DNA of 64,000 nucleotides from Rubripirellula reticaptiva (GTDB taxonomy: Bacteria; Planctomycetota; Planctomycetia; Pirellulales; Pirellulaceae), in NCBI RefSeq assembly GCF_007860175.1, contig NZ_SJPX01000002.1:620001-684000 (forward strand). The letters are read 5' to 3'. The first letter of the stretch is position 1. Every line of letters starts with the position of its first letter. A program made the translations under genes and the position numbers. Below the pieces are notes generated by a model. The model saw only the letters and a list, made by a program, of their open reading frames with translations. It had not been told where the DNA came from and made no database searches. Below, piece by piece: positions 28,101 through 37,101 of the stretch.

Positions 28101-29582
28101 AAACTGACACCATCAGCGGCTTGCGCGTCGGTTATTTCCGATCCGTCGGCAGCGGTTCGCCGAGAACTGGCAACCTCGCTTCGCTACGACGAATCCGCAG
28201 CGATGCCTGCGACTTGGGCAAAGCTGGCGATGCAGTACGACGGCTCGGACCGATGGTACTTGGAAGCCCTCGGTATCGGCAGCGAACTTCGATCGGCCGA
28301 GTGCTTTGATGCTTGGCTTGATGGTATTGGCGACGACTGGAACTCGCCCGCCGCACAAGACATCATTTGGCGCACACGTGCACCTAAGGCAGCAGGTTTG
28401 ATGGCCAAATTGATTGCTGATCCATCGATGGAATTGGCGGCGACTGACCGTTTCTTCCGTAGTCTCGAATACCACGACGCGGCGACTCGGACGGCGGCAA
28501 TGAAAAGCCTGCTTGCTCTGCAATCGGGATCGGACCGTGACGACGCGATCATCGTTCGTGCAATTGAGCGGATGAACAACTTCGACGTAGATGCTGACTC
28601 GCGAGCCAAATCGGCCATCGAACGGCAACTAAAACGCACTCGCGGCACGGTCGCTTACTTGGATTTGGTCAAGCGTTTCAATCCGGCCGGCATGCAGGAC
28701 AGCTTGCTTGAATTGCTGAATAGCGACGTTGATGATTCGACCAAAGTCGAAGCGGCGGCGATGCTGGGCGAAACAGAGAACGGACCGATGGTGCTGCGAA
28801 AATCGCTGGCATCGGAATCGGTTGCCGAAGCTTCCAACGTCGCTCGCGTGCTGGGCTTGCTGGGCAATGGCCGGGCGATGAACATGCTGTCCGATACTGC
28901 GGCAAGCACTGATCGTGCGTTCGACGTCCGCAAGGAAGCCGTTGTCGGATTGTCGCGCAGCAAAGACGGCCAAGGTCGATTGATTTCGCTAGCCACCGAA
29001 GGAAAACTGCCCGCCGACACACGACTGTTAGCCGGTGGTTTGCTTGCTCGCAGCGAGGACGAGTCGATTCGCAAACAAGCGGCGGAGTGTCTGCCGCAGA
29101 TCACTCAGAAAGACTCCAAGCCGCTAGCGCCGATTGACCAATTGGCAACCATGCGTGGCGACGTCGAAAACGGCATGAAGCTGTTCCGCGGTGTCGGAAC
29201 CTGTGCGAACTGCCATATCGTAAAGCAGGTTGGAAAATCAGTCGGCCCGGACTTGTCAGAAATCGGCAGCAAGCTTTCGCGTGAAGCGATGTTCACGTCG
29301 ATCTTGGCACCGAGCGCGGGCATCAGCCATAACTACGAGACGTATAATCTGTTGACCGCCGGGGGACAGGTTTTCAACGGATTGCTGATTTCGGAAACGC
29401 CTCAAGAAGTCACGATCCGGACGGTCGACGCGATTGATCGAAAGATCAAGCAAGACGACATCGAAGTGCTGAAGAAGGCAGAAAAATCAATCATGCCAGA
29501 CAACCTTCATCACACGATGGACCAACAAGGTTTGGTCGATGTGGTCGAATATTTGATGTCTTTGACCAAGACAGGAACCTAG
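25140..29582 (+). CDS. Secreted ThuA / NPCBM / PVC-type dehydrogenase / HEAT / cytochrome c fusion
   Basis: 1480 residues from ATG 25140, which gives a typical signal peptide (LAICFFAAATVTFLSSLATAA). Order: ThuA-like domain (about 30-270, starting HILMVAGRPSHGYGAHEHY); an NPCBM-like carbohydrate-binding module (about 334-477); a PVC-type membrane-bound dehydrogenase/beta-propeller domain (about 500-890, VWVCDVMNYRKNN); HEAT-like repeats (about 890-1320); and a C-terminal haem-binding domain with CANCH at residues 1355-1359. Such proteins are planctomycete hallmarks thought to oxidise sugars in the periplasm and pass electrons to a covalently bound haem. The substrate is unknown; the NPCBM module suggests a galactose-type or complex glycan (inference). 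The frame stays open to 25053 but without a signal peptide there. Confidence 0.9.
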   Translation: MRTRSCLAICFFAAATVTFLSSLATAAEPKHILMVAGRPSHGYGAHEHYAGLKILEESIKASSDDVETTVVRGWPEDASLIEKADTIVIYSDGGGRHVAIEHLDAIRDKMNAGCGLVCLHYAVEMVPGPPGDAMVDLLGGHFEINYSVNPHWIGDFKSLPEHPVSRGVAPFATNDEWYFHLRFNQDGHVTPILAAVAPEDTMRRADGEHSGNPSVRKSVAAGEKQTVAWTYDRPAGGRAFGLSGGHFHWNWGHDDLRRLVVNAIRWTAGEDIAKTGSSMGQPVSIDELLENQDYDRPKNFNSDKIKEEFKLDAASNLSKKSNRKVGRSGGPKPRILFESPLVTSETPGDRVEIETSVKGVKDLYLVVTDGGDGYSCDWADWIDPQLRRGDSTELLTNMEWKSAATGFGKVKKAANCVGLPWSVEGEAVGSTAIGVHANSVIHYQLSGEFDSFTATGALDTGGSSQQGGKESSVKFVVYADAAPEMAGAATASQKNQHEPAFALDGLEIAEGLEVTLSASEPVLRSLTNLDIDDRGRVWVCDVMNYRKNNGARPEGDRILILEDTTGDGVMDSSKTFYQGRDIDSAMGICVLGGPHGNEVIVSASPTIWRFIDEDGDDIPDRKEAMFTETGMPQHDHSAHSFFAGPDGKLYWNFGNTGQQVKDANGQTVVDIHGRPVVDDGKPLFGGMPFRCDLDGSNFEVLAHNFRNNWETTVDSFGTLWQSDNDDDGNQGVRINFVMEQGNYGYRDELTGAGWRDDRMNIEQEIPFRHWHLNDPGVVPNMLQTGAGSPSGICVYEGRLLPKRFWDQIIHCDPGPNVVRAYPTTADGAGYSATIEPLVTGTTDKWFRPADVCVAPDGSLFVTDWYDPGVGGHAQGDTNRGRLFRIAPPGSTYQTPKFDYSTVAGACSALRNPNLAVRYKAYQALLSMGSAAEADLHELYQDPNPRIAARALWLLGRIDGVGAKYVQKALEHSNADIRITAIRLAKELKLTPSAACASVISDPSAAVRRELATSLRYDESAAMPATWAKLAMQYDGSDRWYLEALGIGSELRSAECFDAWLDGIGDDWNSPAAQDIIWRTRAPKAAGLMAKLIADPSMELAATDRFFRSLEYHDAATRTAAMKSLLALQSGSDRDDAIIVRAIERMNNFDVDADSRAKSAIERQLKRTRGTVAYLDLVKRFNPAGMQDSLLELLNSDVDDSTKVEAAAMLGETENGPMVLRKSLASESVAEASNVARVLGLLGNGRAMNMLSDTAASTDRAFDVRKEAVVGLSRSKDGQGRLISLATEGKLPADTRLLAGGLLARSEDESIRKQAAECLPQITQKDSKPLAPIDQLATMRGDVENGMKLFRGVGTCANCHIVKQVGKSVGPDLSEIGSKLSREAMFTSILAPSAGISHNYETYNLLTAGGQVFNGLLISETPQEVTIRTVDAIDRKIKQDDIEVLKKAEKSIMPDNLHHTMDQQGLVDVVEYLMSLTKTGT

Positions 29583-29627
29583 TCTGGCGAGTCGCCGCAG
29601 TTCAATCAGTATCGCCCCGATACGAAC

Positions 29628-29670
29628 GTAGGCCAGGACGCTCCAACGAATCCTGGCCTACTTGTTCTTT
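29628..29670 (+). terminator. Intrinsic terminator
   Basis: A perfect 11-base stem (GTAGGCCAGGA at 29628-29638, TCCTGGCCTAC at 29651-29661) with a 12-base loop is followed on the plus strand by TTGTTCTTT. It lies between the converging cytochrome-fusion gene and the DUF11 protein gene and mainly suits the plus-strand transcript. Confidence 0.8.
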
Positions 29671-29686
29671 CCCTCGAGAAGTTGCG

Positions 29687-32600
29687 TTAGCGAATTTGCT
29701 TGTTGTCGCTGCTTCGGCGGCTGACGCGATCCGATTGAGGGCTCATGTAATGAGTGGCCTCTTCGGCGACGAGCACTGTGTCACCCGATCGCACTTCGGT
29801 ACGGAAGCGGTGATGACCGGCACGGTCGGCGATCGCAATGATTTTCATGCGAATTTCTTCACCGGCTGCGATCCGAGGGATCGAGTCGAACAGAACTTGC
29901 CCGGTGACGATTTCACCGCTTTGACCTTCGACACGTTTCGGTTCGATACCGTGGCTGAACTGGGCCAACGCCTTGACGTCTTTGGCTTCGCGGCTGCCAC
30001 GGTTGCGAACGATGACTTCGTACGTCACTTCGGTGCCAATCGGAGCTGGCGCGATTGGGTCATTGATCGTTAGCACCAAGTCCGAGATCGATTCGACTCG
30101 AGTCGTCAGAGCCACATCCGCGAATCCGGCGGCGGTTCCCTTGCAATCAAATGCGAAGACGTGTTCGCCAGTCGCGGTCATGTTACAGCGGAACTGGTAA
30201 TCTCGTTGGGCACCGGGTGCCAAGGTCGCGATTTCCCATCGCAGCGTATTGGCCCGCAGCTGAGCACCTTCGATACCACCCAAGTATTTCGCACCGGCTG
30301 GCAGACGCAGAGTTGCGACGACATTCTGAGTCGTTGCCGATCCCACGTTTTGCAGCTGCAAGTTGTACATCGCTTCGGTGTTTTGGTACTTCAGTTCTGG
30401 ACCGTTAAGCACCGCTTCGATTTGGGCAGCCGAGACGCGAATTGTCTTCGCGGCTTCCGCACGCAAGTCCAAGTCGCCCATCGCCAAACCGTGAATCTTC
30501 AAGTCACCCAAGTCTTGTGCGGTCAGCTCGACATCGAACTGAGCTTCCTTGCCGGCTGGGATGTCTCCGATTCGCTGAGTTTGCGGCGTCGCCGAGTTTG
30601 GTGACAGCGTGAACACCACGTTCGGAGCCACTCCGTCACCGGGGTTCAGTACGCGGACTTTGTAGGTTTGCGATTCGCCGTAAACGACTTCTTGAGGACC
30701 TTCGATCGTCAGGTCCAGTCGTGGCTCATGCACGTTGATTTGAGCGACACTCTTTTGCGGCATCAGTGTCCAGTCGACGTCGACATCGTGAGTACCGCTG
30801 CGAGCTGCGTTCAAGCGAACGAACAGTGTTTCTGACGTACCGGCTGGCAACTGTTGGATCGTCCAAACCAATCGCTCGACGGTTCCTTCGCCTTGGCTTT
30901 CGACTTCGCCGTGAGTCACGTTTTGACCGCGAACTTCGGCCCAGTCCGGAATCATCGCTCGCACGATTAACCCTTCGGCGTCAATCGCACCACGATTTTC
31001 AACGCGAATCTCGTATTCGTTGGTTTGACGAATCGTGACTTCCTTGGGCCCACGGGTGACCACTCGGATCCCTGGCAATTCCGATGATGCCATCCCCGCA
31101 CCAAGTGCAGTCGAACCTTGCGACACTGCCGAACGCATTTGATTGCGAACGTCTGTGTTCGATCGGTTGAACTGGTCGTCATCGGCAGCTAGATTTTGCT
31201 CGGGTGCATTGGCTTGATATCCATCGATCGCGTGCATTGGCACGCTGGTCGCGGCGGCAGTCGCCGGAGCCAAAGCACGGGCACCGTAGCTCGGCGTGGT
31301 CGTGTTCAATCGGCCATCACGACGACCATAAGGGTCGTCGAATGGATCGGGTGTCGCGCGAGCAGTTTGAAACGTTGGCGTCGAACTGCTCGGCGCCGAC
31401 AGATTCGATCCAGCAGTTTGGCTTGGCGGGCTTACGTAGGGACGAGTCATTTGAGCCGAACCGAAATTGTCGTTCGCAACGCCGGATCCAATCGCTGTGC
31501 TTCGGGTGCCATAGCTGGTTGCTGGCATGCCAATGCTGGTCGACGCTGGTGCTGGGGGCGCGAATGCGGTAACCGGTGGTCCAGCGCGATGGGAAACCGT
31601 CGCAGCAGGAATCGTTGCCATCGGGACAGGTGCCATCGCTTCGACAGGACTGGAGGCCATGTACGGTTGGCTAGGAACGGTCGCCGCAGGCGATGGCGGA
31701 ACCGGCGTGGTGGCAGGATCAACAGGCGTTGTATAAGACGGAGTTGGCACTGCCGTAGGGGCACTCAGGGTTGCCGACGGTGTGACCGCAACCGACTTAG
31801 GTGCTGGCATTGCAATCTCTGTCTTTGCAACTTCTGTTTTTTCAACAATCGGTGTTTTCGCGACAGCAGGTTCTGCAGCTTCAGGCTTCGCAATTGGAGC
31901 AGCCGCCGGAGCCGGTGTTGCAGCGGTAGTCGTTGTTTTGGCGATTGTTTTCGCAGCGTCTGGCTTTGTTTCGGTCGCAGGAATTGCCTTGCGGCTTACG
32001 CGAGGCACCAAGTCGACAACACTGTCATCGTTTACCAGTGACGACGTAGCCGTAGCCGTGGATTGCAGAGCTCGGCGAGTTGGTGCGGGAGCGGTATAAG
32101 TTTCAACGTCGCGTCGGCCGCTTCGACGGCTGCTGGAATCGCCGGACAGCGAGTCATTCGTCGATGTGATCGCAGTTTCGGCGGGTGGTTTTGGAATCGC
32201 GGGATTCGCGGTCGACCGGCGAGCAACCGTAGGTGCGGATTCCATGGTAGGTGCATCGCCCTTACGACTCGAAACCGTTCGTGCCTGTGTCGGAACTGAC
32301 CGAGTCGCGGTGCCGCGGATGACTCGTGTCGCCGTGCTGGCTGGCGCTGATTTGGGATCACGAATCGGTGCCGGTGCTTTTGCGACGCTGCCAGGGCTGG
32401 CTTTGTGAAACGGAATGCCGTCCCAGTTCACATCCGCTTGGTTTTGAGTTGGAGCAGGTGCGGCCGACGTCTTTGTGCTGGATTCTCGCGAGAACAATGT
32501 ATCTAGCAACCCGCGAGGTTGCGGAGATTGACTGGACTGCGTATTCGGCTTGGTCGCTTGCGAGCTATTGCTACTGCCGCCCGCCAAACGTCCCAGTAGT

Positions 32601-32833
32601 CCCGGACGCGTGTCACCGCGCTGCAGCTGTTTGCCGGCAACTTGTTGGACTTGTCCTAGGTTTCCGCCAGCGGTGGATTGCGCCACTGCCAATTTCACGT
32701 TTTTGCCGGGTGAGTCAGCACTTCCAACGGCATCATTTGGCGATGCACCGTGGGTAAGTGAAATCATCAACAGCAGGGCAGGGATGGCGATCATTGTTGG
32801 AAGAACAAGGAATCGACGGTTTACGCGGTCCAT
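29687..32833 (-). CDS. Exported DUF11-repeat surface protein with Pro/Ala/Thr-rich region
   Basis: 1048 residues. N-terminal signal or anchor (RFLVLPTMIAIPALLLMISL). About residues 50-570 are low-complexity Ala/Pro/Thr/Ser-rich sequence. From about 590 to 1030 there are four Ig-like DUF11/CARDB-type repeats, recognisable from recurring strands such as YEIRVENRGAIDAEGLIV, YKVRVLNPGDGVAPNVVF, YNLQLQNVGSATTQNVVA and YEVIVRNRGSREAKDVKAL. Such repeats occur in planctomycete cell-surface proteins. The protein is probably exported and structural; no catalytic motif was seen. It has no obvious operon partner. Confidence 0.85.
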   Translation of the reverse strand: MDRVNRRFLVLPTMIAIPALLLMISLTHGASPNDAVGSADSPGKNVKLAVAQSTAGGNLGQVQQVAGKQLQRGDTRPGLLGRLAGGSSNSSQATKPNTQSSQSPQPRGLLDTLFSRESSTKTSAAPAPTQNQADVNWDGIPFHKASPGSVAKAPAPIRDPKSAPASTATRVIRGTATRSVPTQARTVSSRKGDAPTMESAPTVARRSTANPAIPKPPAETAITSTNDSLSGDSSSRRSGRRDVETYTAPAPTRRALQSTATATSSLVNDDSVVDLVPRVSRKAIPATETKPDAAKTIAKTTTTAATPAPAAAPIAKPEAAEPAVAKTPIVEKTEVAKTEIAMPAPKSVAVTPSATLSAPTAVPTPSYTTPVDPATTPVPPSPAATVPSQPYMASSPVEAMAPVPMATIPAATVSHRAGPPVTAFAPPAPASTSIGMPATSYGTRSTAIGSGVANDNFGSAQMTRPYVSPPSQTAGSNLSAPSSSTPTFQTARATPDPFDDPYGRRDGRLNTTTPSYGARALAPATAAATSVPMHAIDGYQANAPEQNLAADDDQFNRSNTDVRNQMRSAVSQGSTALGAGMASSELPGIRVVTRGPKEVTIRQTNEYEIRVENRGAIDAEGLIVRAMIPDWAEVRGQNVTHGEVESQGEGTVERLVWTIQQLPAGTSETLFVRLNAARSGTHDVDVDWTLMPQKSVAQINVHEPRLDLTIEGPQEVVYGESQTYKVRVLNPGDGVAPNVVFTLSPNSATPQTQRIGDIPAGKEAQFDVELTAQDLGDLKIHGLAMGDLDLRAEAAKTIRVSAAQIEAVLNGPELKYQNTEAMYNLQLQNVGSATTQNVVATLRLPAGAKYLGGIEGAQLRANTLRWEIATLAPGAQRDYQFRCNMTATGEHVFAFDCKGTAAGFADVALTTRVESISDLVLTINDPIAPAPIGTEVTYEVIVRNRGSREAKDVKALAQFSHGIEPKRVEGQSGEIVTGQVLFDSIPRIAAGEEIRMKIIAIADRAGHHRFRTEVRSGDTVLVAEEATHYMSPQSDRVSRRSSDNKQIR

Positions 32834-33073
32834 GCGTCAATCTCAAACGTTGGCGGAAAACGGTATCTGGTCATCCTTTCATCGGCCTGCTAGCTGGCGC
32901 CAATTGACCCCGTTTTGACGATTATTCCGATTTCGCCGGCATCGATCAATCGAACGTCGGATGGCAAACAGCGTGAAACTGACCTAAAACGATCGTGAAC
33001 CCGCTTCGCAATCCAAGCTTCCCAGCAACCGTTTCCCAGCTCGACCAATTTCCAGTGCAACGAAAGACCGATC

Positions 33074-33397
33074 ATGAACCGCCGCGAAAAAATCGAAGCC
33101 ATGTTGGCGGATGACCCGACCGATAGTTTTTTGCGGTACTCGCTGGCCATGGAACTGCGCAGCGAAGGCGCAAACGCCAAGAGTTTGGCGATCTTTAACG
33201 AACTGATGAAAAACGACCCACCGATGATCCAAGCGTTCTTCATGTCCGCACAATTGTTGGTGGATATCGACGAAATCGAGCAAGCTCGTACCAACCTGCG
33301 TGACGGAATCGACCAAGCTCGGGCGCAAGGCGACTCCCATGCAGCCGCAGAAATGAGCGAATTGCTGGCGACGCTGGGCGAAATGGGCGAGTTGTAG
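33074..33397 (+). CDS. Small TPR-like protein
   Basis: 107 residues, entirely helical, with two TPR-like units (SFLRYSLAMELRSEGANAKS and QAFFMSAQLLVDIDEIEQA). No signal peptide or membrane span, so probably cytoplasmic. It lies 51 bases upstream of recO and may be co-transcribed with it. Small tetratricopeptide proteins of this kind are common next to housekeeping genes in planctomycetes; the specific partner is unknown. Confidence 0.8.
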   Translation: MNRREKIEAMLADDPTDSFLRYSLAMELRSEGANAKSLAIFNELMKNDPPMIQAFFMSAQLLVDIDEIEQARTNLRDGIDQARAQGDSHAAAEMSELLATLGEMGEL

Positions 33398-33448
33398 AAC
33401 CGTCTTAATCCCTCTGGCCCACGTTTCAAATCCGAAGAGAAATCACCT

Positions 33449-34243
33449 TTGTCGGCCGAGCAATCCACGGCGATCGTATTGCGAACGATCGAATTCAGCG
33501 AGACAAGTTTGATTGTGTCACTGTTGACGCGGGACTTTGGCCGCATCTCTGCACTTGCCAAGGGAGCCCGCCGGCCGAAGGGGCCTTTCGAAGGCGCGCT
33601 TGACCTGTTGGCCGTCTGTCGTGTAGTCGTTCTAAGGAAGTCTTCCGATTCGCTCGATTTATTGACCGAAGCCAAACTGCACCGACGGTTTCGCGGTGGC
33701 GAAAAATCACTCGAGCGGACCTACGCAGGCTACCACGTTGCGGAAATGCTGCGTTTATTGACCGATGAACACGATCCTCACCCCGAAGTCTATGACTTGG
33801 CCATCCAATCACTTAACCAGATCGACGGCAGCGGCGATGTCGCTTCGACGCTGCTGTTTTTTGATGCTCAGGCGCTGCGGTTGCTCGGGCACTCGCCTGG
33901 CACCGATCGCTGCACGGATTGCGGCGGAATCGTGGACTCGGTCGCTCGGATCGCTTTTTCGCTGTCGGCCGGCGGAATTGTGTGCAACCGTTGCCGGCCT
34001 CGCCAACAACAAACCATTTCAATTACAGGTCATGGCATTGACGAACTACGTCGACTGCAAGCCGAAGCGACCCATTTGCCAACCCAAGTTGCAAGCCATC
34101 TTTATAGCGAGCTTCGCGCCCTGATGAACCGATACATTCAAACGGTGGTAGGGAACGTGCCACGAATGCAGGCTTTTTTGCCCGCTAAGATCGCCACGCC
34201 CACAAAGATCGTTTCGACGGTCGAAAATCCGACTGACCGCTGA
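33449..34243 (+). CDS. recO: DNA repair protein RecO
   Basis: 264 residues. N-terminal OB fold (TAIVLRTIEFSETSLIVSLL, GRISALAKGARRPKGPFEG) followed by the helical domain and a four-cysteine zinc site: CTDCGG near residue 155 and CNRC near residue 181. RecO loads RecA onto SSB-coated DNA with RecR in the RecF pathway. The start is TTG at 33449, placed where the RecO N-terminus begins. There is an 18-base gap to the next frame. Confidence 0.93.
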   Translation: MSAEQSTAIVLRTIEFSETSLIVSLLTRDFGRISALAKGARRPKGPFEGALDLLAVCRVVVLRKSSDSLDLLTEAKLHRRFRGGEKSLERTYAGYHVAEMLRLLTDEHDPHPEVYDLAIQSLNQIDGSGDVASTLLFFDAQALRLLGHSPGTDRCTDCGGIVDSVARIAFSLSAGGIVCNRCRPRQQQTISITGHGIDELRRLQAEATHLPTQVASHLYSELRALMNRYIQTVVGNVPRMQAFLPAKIATPTKIVSTVENPTDR

Positions 34244-34294
34244 CCGAGAAATGATCGCAGGATGCGAACGGATCAAAACATGGATAGGAACACG

Positions 34295-35623
34295 ATGTCG
34301 GCGAACTCAAACAAAAAACCTCGCGCGATCCAAAATCAATTGGCCGCGGCGACGCTTTTGGCATTCGCAGCCACCCATTTCAGTGGGTGCGCGGCGCTGA
34401 GGAACCCGCTTGGAATGCGCGACGATTCATCGGAACTTTACGCCGCTGAAACCATCAATCCAATCATGCAAGTCTCGGGCGAAGATATTCCGGGCACCAC
34501 CAACGAAGTGGTTCGAGCGGACGGATCGCTAACTGAAAAAACAAAACAGACGACCAAATCGGTTACGAACTTCTTGACCGGTCGCGAACAAGAAGACCAA
34601 GTCCGAGCAAAGCAGTTTTACAAAGAGGGTGACCGGCTTTTTAAGTTGGCAAGCTCGCAGCCCACCGACCAACGAAAAGCAACCTTCGCCAAAGCCGCCA
34701 AGCAGTTCAAGAAAGCTGGCGAATCAGCCCCAGGATCGGCGCTCGAACAAGACTCGATGTTCATGCGTGCAGAAAGCTATTTCTTTGCTGACCAACTGAC
34801 CCAGGCAACCGACACCTACGAAAAACTGCAAAAGGAATTCCCGCGCAATCGACACAACGACCGAGTCGCTGCACGGTTGTTTTCGGTCAGCCGATATTGG
34901 ATCGAAACAGACAAGGCCAACGAGGGCAGTTGGTTCCCGCTCAACTTGACCGACTCGTCGCGTCCACGAATGGACACCGATGGTCACGCGATTCGAGTGC
35001 TCGACCAAATCCGGTACGACGACCCGACGGGTCGGCTAGCCGATGATGCAACCATGGCGGCGGCCGCAGAGTACATCCGTCAAAATAAATTCGAAGACGC
35101 TGACGAGTTCCTGACCGACCTGCGAGAAACATTCTCGGACAGCGAGCACCTGTTCTTGGCCCACATGTTGGGCATCCAGTGCAAACTCGAAATCTATGCT
35201 GGCCCCAAATACAGCGGATTGATTCTTGATGAAGCCGAAAAGCTGGTGCAACAAACGCGGGCTCGTTACCCCGAAAAATTAAACGGAACCGAACACGGCG
35301 AGATGGTCGCGCGAGCGGCCAATACGATTGCGTTCCACCGCGCCGAGACGCTGACACAGAAGGCCAGCTTCCGCGAAAAACGAAAAGAGTACCGTGCAGC
35401 CGCAATCTACTATCACGAGCTTTTGGAAAAGTACGGCGACACACCGCAAGCTGAAATTGCACGACAACGATTGACGAAGATCGAAAAACTACCGGCCGTC
35501 CCAACACAAAGACTTTCATGGTTGACGACGATCTTCCCCGAGTCGCGGCCCAAGAATCCATTGAAGATGGATCTGCCGGTCGAAACAGATTCATCGGCCC
35601 CATCGGGATCCATTTATCGATGA
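34295..35623 (+). CDS. BamD-like TPR lipoprotein
   Basis: 442 residues from ATG 34295, preceded by AGGA at 5 bases spacing; an upstream in-frame ATG at 34262 would add 11 residues. The lipobox AATHFSGC gives a predicted lipidated Cys. The mature part has outer-membrane lipoprotein TPRs: ARQFYKEGD-type packing (RAKQFYKEGDRLFKLAS), DSMFMRAESYFFADQLTQA and AAIYYHELLEKYGDTPQAEI. BamD-family proteins help insert beta-barrel proteins into the outer membrane. It overlaps the next, LptE-like gene (ATGA), linking two outer-membrane biogenesis lipoproteins in one transcript. Longer than E. coli BamD (245 residues). Confidence 0.8.
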   Translation: MSANSNKKPRAIQNQLAAATLLAFAATHFSGCAALRNPLGMRDDSSELYAAETINPIMQVSGEDIPGTTNEVVRADGSLTEKTKQTTKSVTNFLTGREQEDQVRAKQFYKEGDRLFKLASSQPTDQRKATFAKAAKQFKKAGESAPGSALEQDSMFMRAESYFFADQLTQATDTYEKLQKEFPRNRHNDRVAARLFSVSRYWIETDKANEGSWFPLNLTDSSRPRMDTDGHAIRVLDQIRYDDPTGRLADDATMAAAAEYIRQNKFEDADEFLTDLRETFSDSEHLFLAHMLGIQCKLEIYAGPKYSGLILDEAEKLVQQTRARYPEKLNGTEHGEMVARAANTIAFHRAETLTQKASFREKRKEYRAAAIYYHELLEKYGDTPQAEIARQRLTKIEKLPAVPTQRLSWLTTIFPESRPKNPLKMDLPVETDSSAPSGSIYR

Positions 35624-36156
35624 TCGCGAACAATCGGTTGGCCGGTTTGATGGTGATGATTTCCTGTGTCGTCGGGGCGAGCGGATGCGCTGCCTATCGA
35701 TTCGGGTCCGCTTCGCTGTTTCGTCCCGGAATTCGCACCGTTCATGTCCCCATCGTCCGAAACGATACCTTTCGACATGACCTAGGCGTGCGTTTGACCG
35801 AAGCGATTGTTCGAGAGATCGAAGATCGCACGCCCTACAAAGTCACCGGCGACCCTAACGCGGACAGCACGTTGGTATGCCGAGTCGTTAACGAATCGAA
35901 ACGCGTGCTAACCGAAACCGGAACCGACGATCCGCGGGCACTCGATGCGGCGATTTCGGTTCGCGCAACTTGGACCGGCCGCGGTGGTGAGTTGTTGATG
36001 CAGAATGCGGTCACGCCCAATGGCGAGTTTGCAATCAGCTTTGGTCAAGATTCGCGATTCGTTCCCGAAGCCGGGCAATCGGTTGATTCAGCCATGCAAA
36101 TCGCGATCGAAGACTTGGCATCGCGGATCGTTTCGCAAATGGAAATGCGGTGGTAG
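35620..36156 (+). CDS. LptE-like outer-membrane lipoprotein
   Basis: 178 residues from ATG 35620, which overlaps the upstream stop (ATGA). Signal and lipobox: LMVMISCVVGASGC with the Cys near residue 24. The mature part begins AAYRFGSASLFRPGIRTVHV and continues with VGVRLTEAIV-type helix packing (GVRLTEAIVREIEDRTPYKV), as in LPS-assembly lipoproteins (LptE/RlpB-like). LptE plugs LptD and helps deliver LPS to the cell surface. No LptD gene is in the window. It ends 3 bases before folP. Confidence 0.78.
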   Translation: MIANNRLAGLMVMISCVVGASGCAAYRFGSASLFRPGIRTVHVPIVRNDTFRHDLGVRLTEAIVREIEDRTPYKVTGDPNADSTLVCRVVNESKRVLTETGTDDPRALDAAISVRATWTGRGGELLMQNAVTPNGEFAISFGQDSRFVPEAGQSVDSAMQIAIEDLASRIVSQMEMRW

Positions 36157-36159
36157 CCG

Positions 36160-37035
36160 ATGTTTCGTGACGTTGCCTCGCAGCCACAAGTCTGGAATCT
36201 TGGCCGCCGACAGTTGCCCCTTTCCCGTCGCCCCCTCGTGATGGGAATCGTAAACGTCACGCCCGACAGCTTTTCCGATGGCGGCAAACATCGCGATGCC
36301 GAGGTTGCCGTGGCGACCGCGATTGCGATGCAAAACGATGGTGCTGACATCATCGACATCGGTGGCGAAAGCACTCGGCCGTACAGCGATGTGGTGGACG
36401 TCGAAGAGGAACTTGATCGCGTCATGCCGGTGATCGAATCACTCGCCGGAAAGATCGCAATTCCAATCAGCATCGACACCAGCAAGTCGGCAGTTGCTGC
36501 GGCGGCCGTCCAAGCCGGCGCTGAAATCATCAACGATGTCACAGGTTTTGACGGTGATCCGGCGATGGTCGGCGTGGCGGTCCAAAGTGGTGTTGGCGTT
36601 TGCGTGATGCACATGCAAGGTAATCCGCAAACGATGCAAGACGCGCCAACTTACGAGAATGTCGTCGACGAAATTCACGCCTACTTGATGGCACGCCGAG
36701 ACCTTTGTTTAGCGGCCGGAATTTCGATCGACCGAGTATGCCTGGACCCCGGAATTGGATTCGGGAAAACGCACGAGCATAATTTGACCCTGCTTAAAGC
36801 GACTCGACGATTCACTGACCTCGGATGCCCGATCCTGATTGGTCACTCGCGAAAAGGTTTCATTCGCAAAATGCTTGGTGATGATGCGGCGGACCTGACG
36901 GCCGGGACGCTTGGCGTCACTTTGGCGGTTGCTGCTGCGGGTGCGAACGTTATCCGTGTCCACGATGTTCGTGAAACGGTGCAAGCCCTGACACTATTCG
37001 AAGCGTCCGGTGGCTTCGACAAAGCAAAGCTGTAG
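36160..37035 (+). CDS. folP: Dihydropteroate synthase
   Basis: 291 residues. Signatures: MGIVNVTPDSFSDGGKH (pterin pyrophosphate loop), DIIDIGGESTRPY (second signature), ISIDTSKSAV, EIINDVTGFDGD and LIGHSRKGFIRK. It condenses p-aminobenzoate with hydroxymethyl-dihydropterin pyrophosphate in folate synthesis and is the sulfonamide target. It starts 3 bases after the LptE-like gene, so it is probably in the same transcript although functionally unrelated. Confidence 0.96.
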   Translation: MFRDVASQPQVWNLGRRQLPLSRRPLVMGIVNVTPDSFSDGGKHRDAEVAVATAIAMQNDGADIIDIGGESTRPYSDVVDVEEELDRVMPVIESLAGKIAIPISIDTSKSAVAAAAVQAGAEIINDVTGFDGDPAMVGVAVQSGVGVCVMHMQGNPQTMQDAPTYENVVDEIHAYLMARRDLCLAAGISIDRVCLDPGIGFGKTHEHNLTLLKATRRFTDLGCPILIGHSRKGFIRKMLGDDAADLTAGTLGVTLAVAAAGANVIRVHDVRETVQALTLFEASGGFDKAKL

Positions 37036-37101
37036 CGGTAACAAGACGGCGCCGAAAAAAGGGATCGGCGGACGGCGATGGGCGAACGTTCGGCGCAGCT
37101 G

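Noticed and set aside
31196-32041. Plus-strand open frame of 281 codons rich in Arg, Cys and Trp
   Set aside because: Antisense to the low-complexity region of the DUF11 protein; repetitive composition explains the missing stops.
32890-33675. Minus-strand open frame of 261 codons
   Set aside because: Covers both the small TPR gene and the start of recO on the other strand and has no family features.
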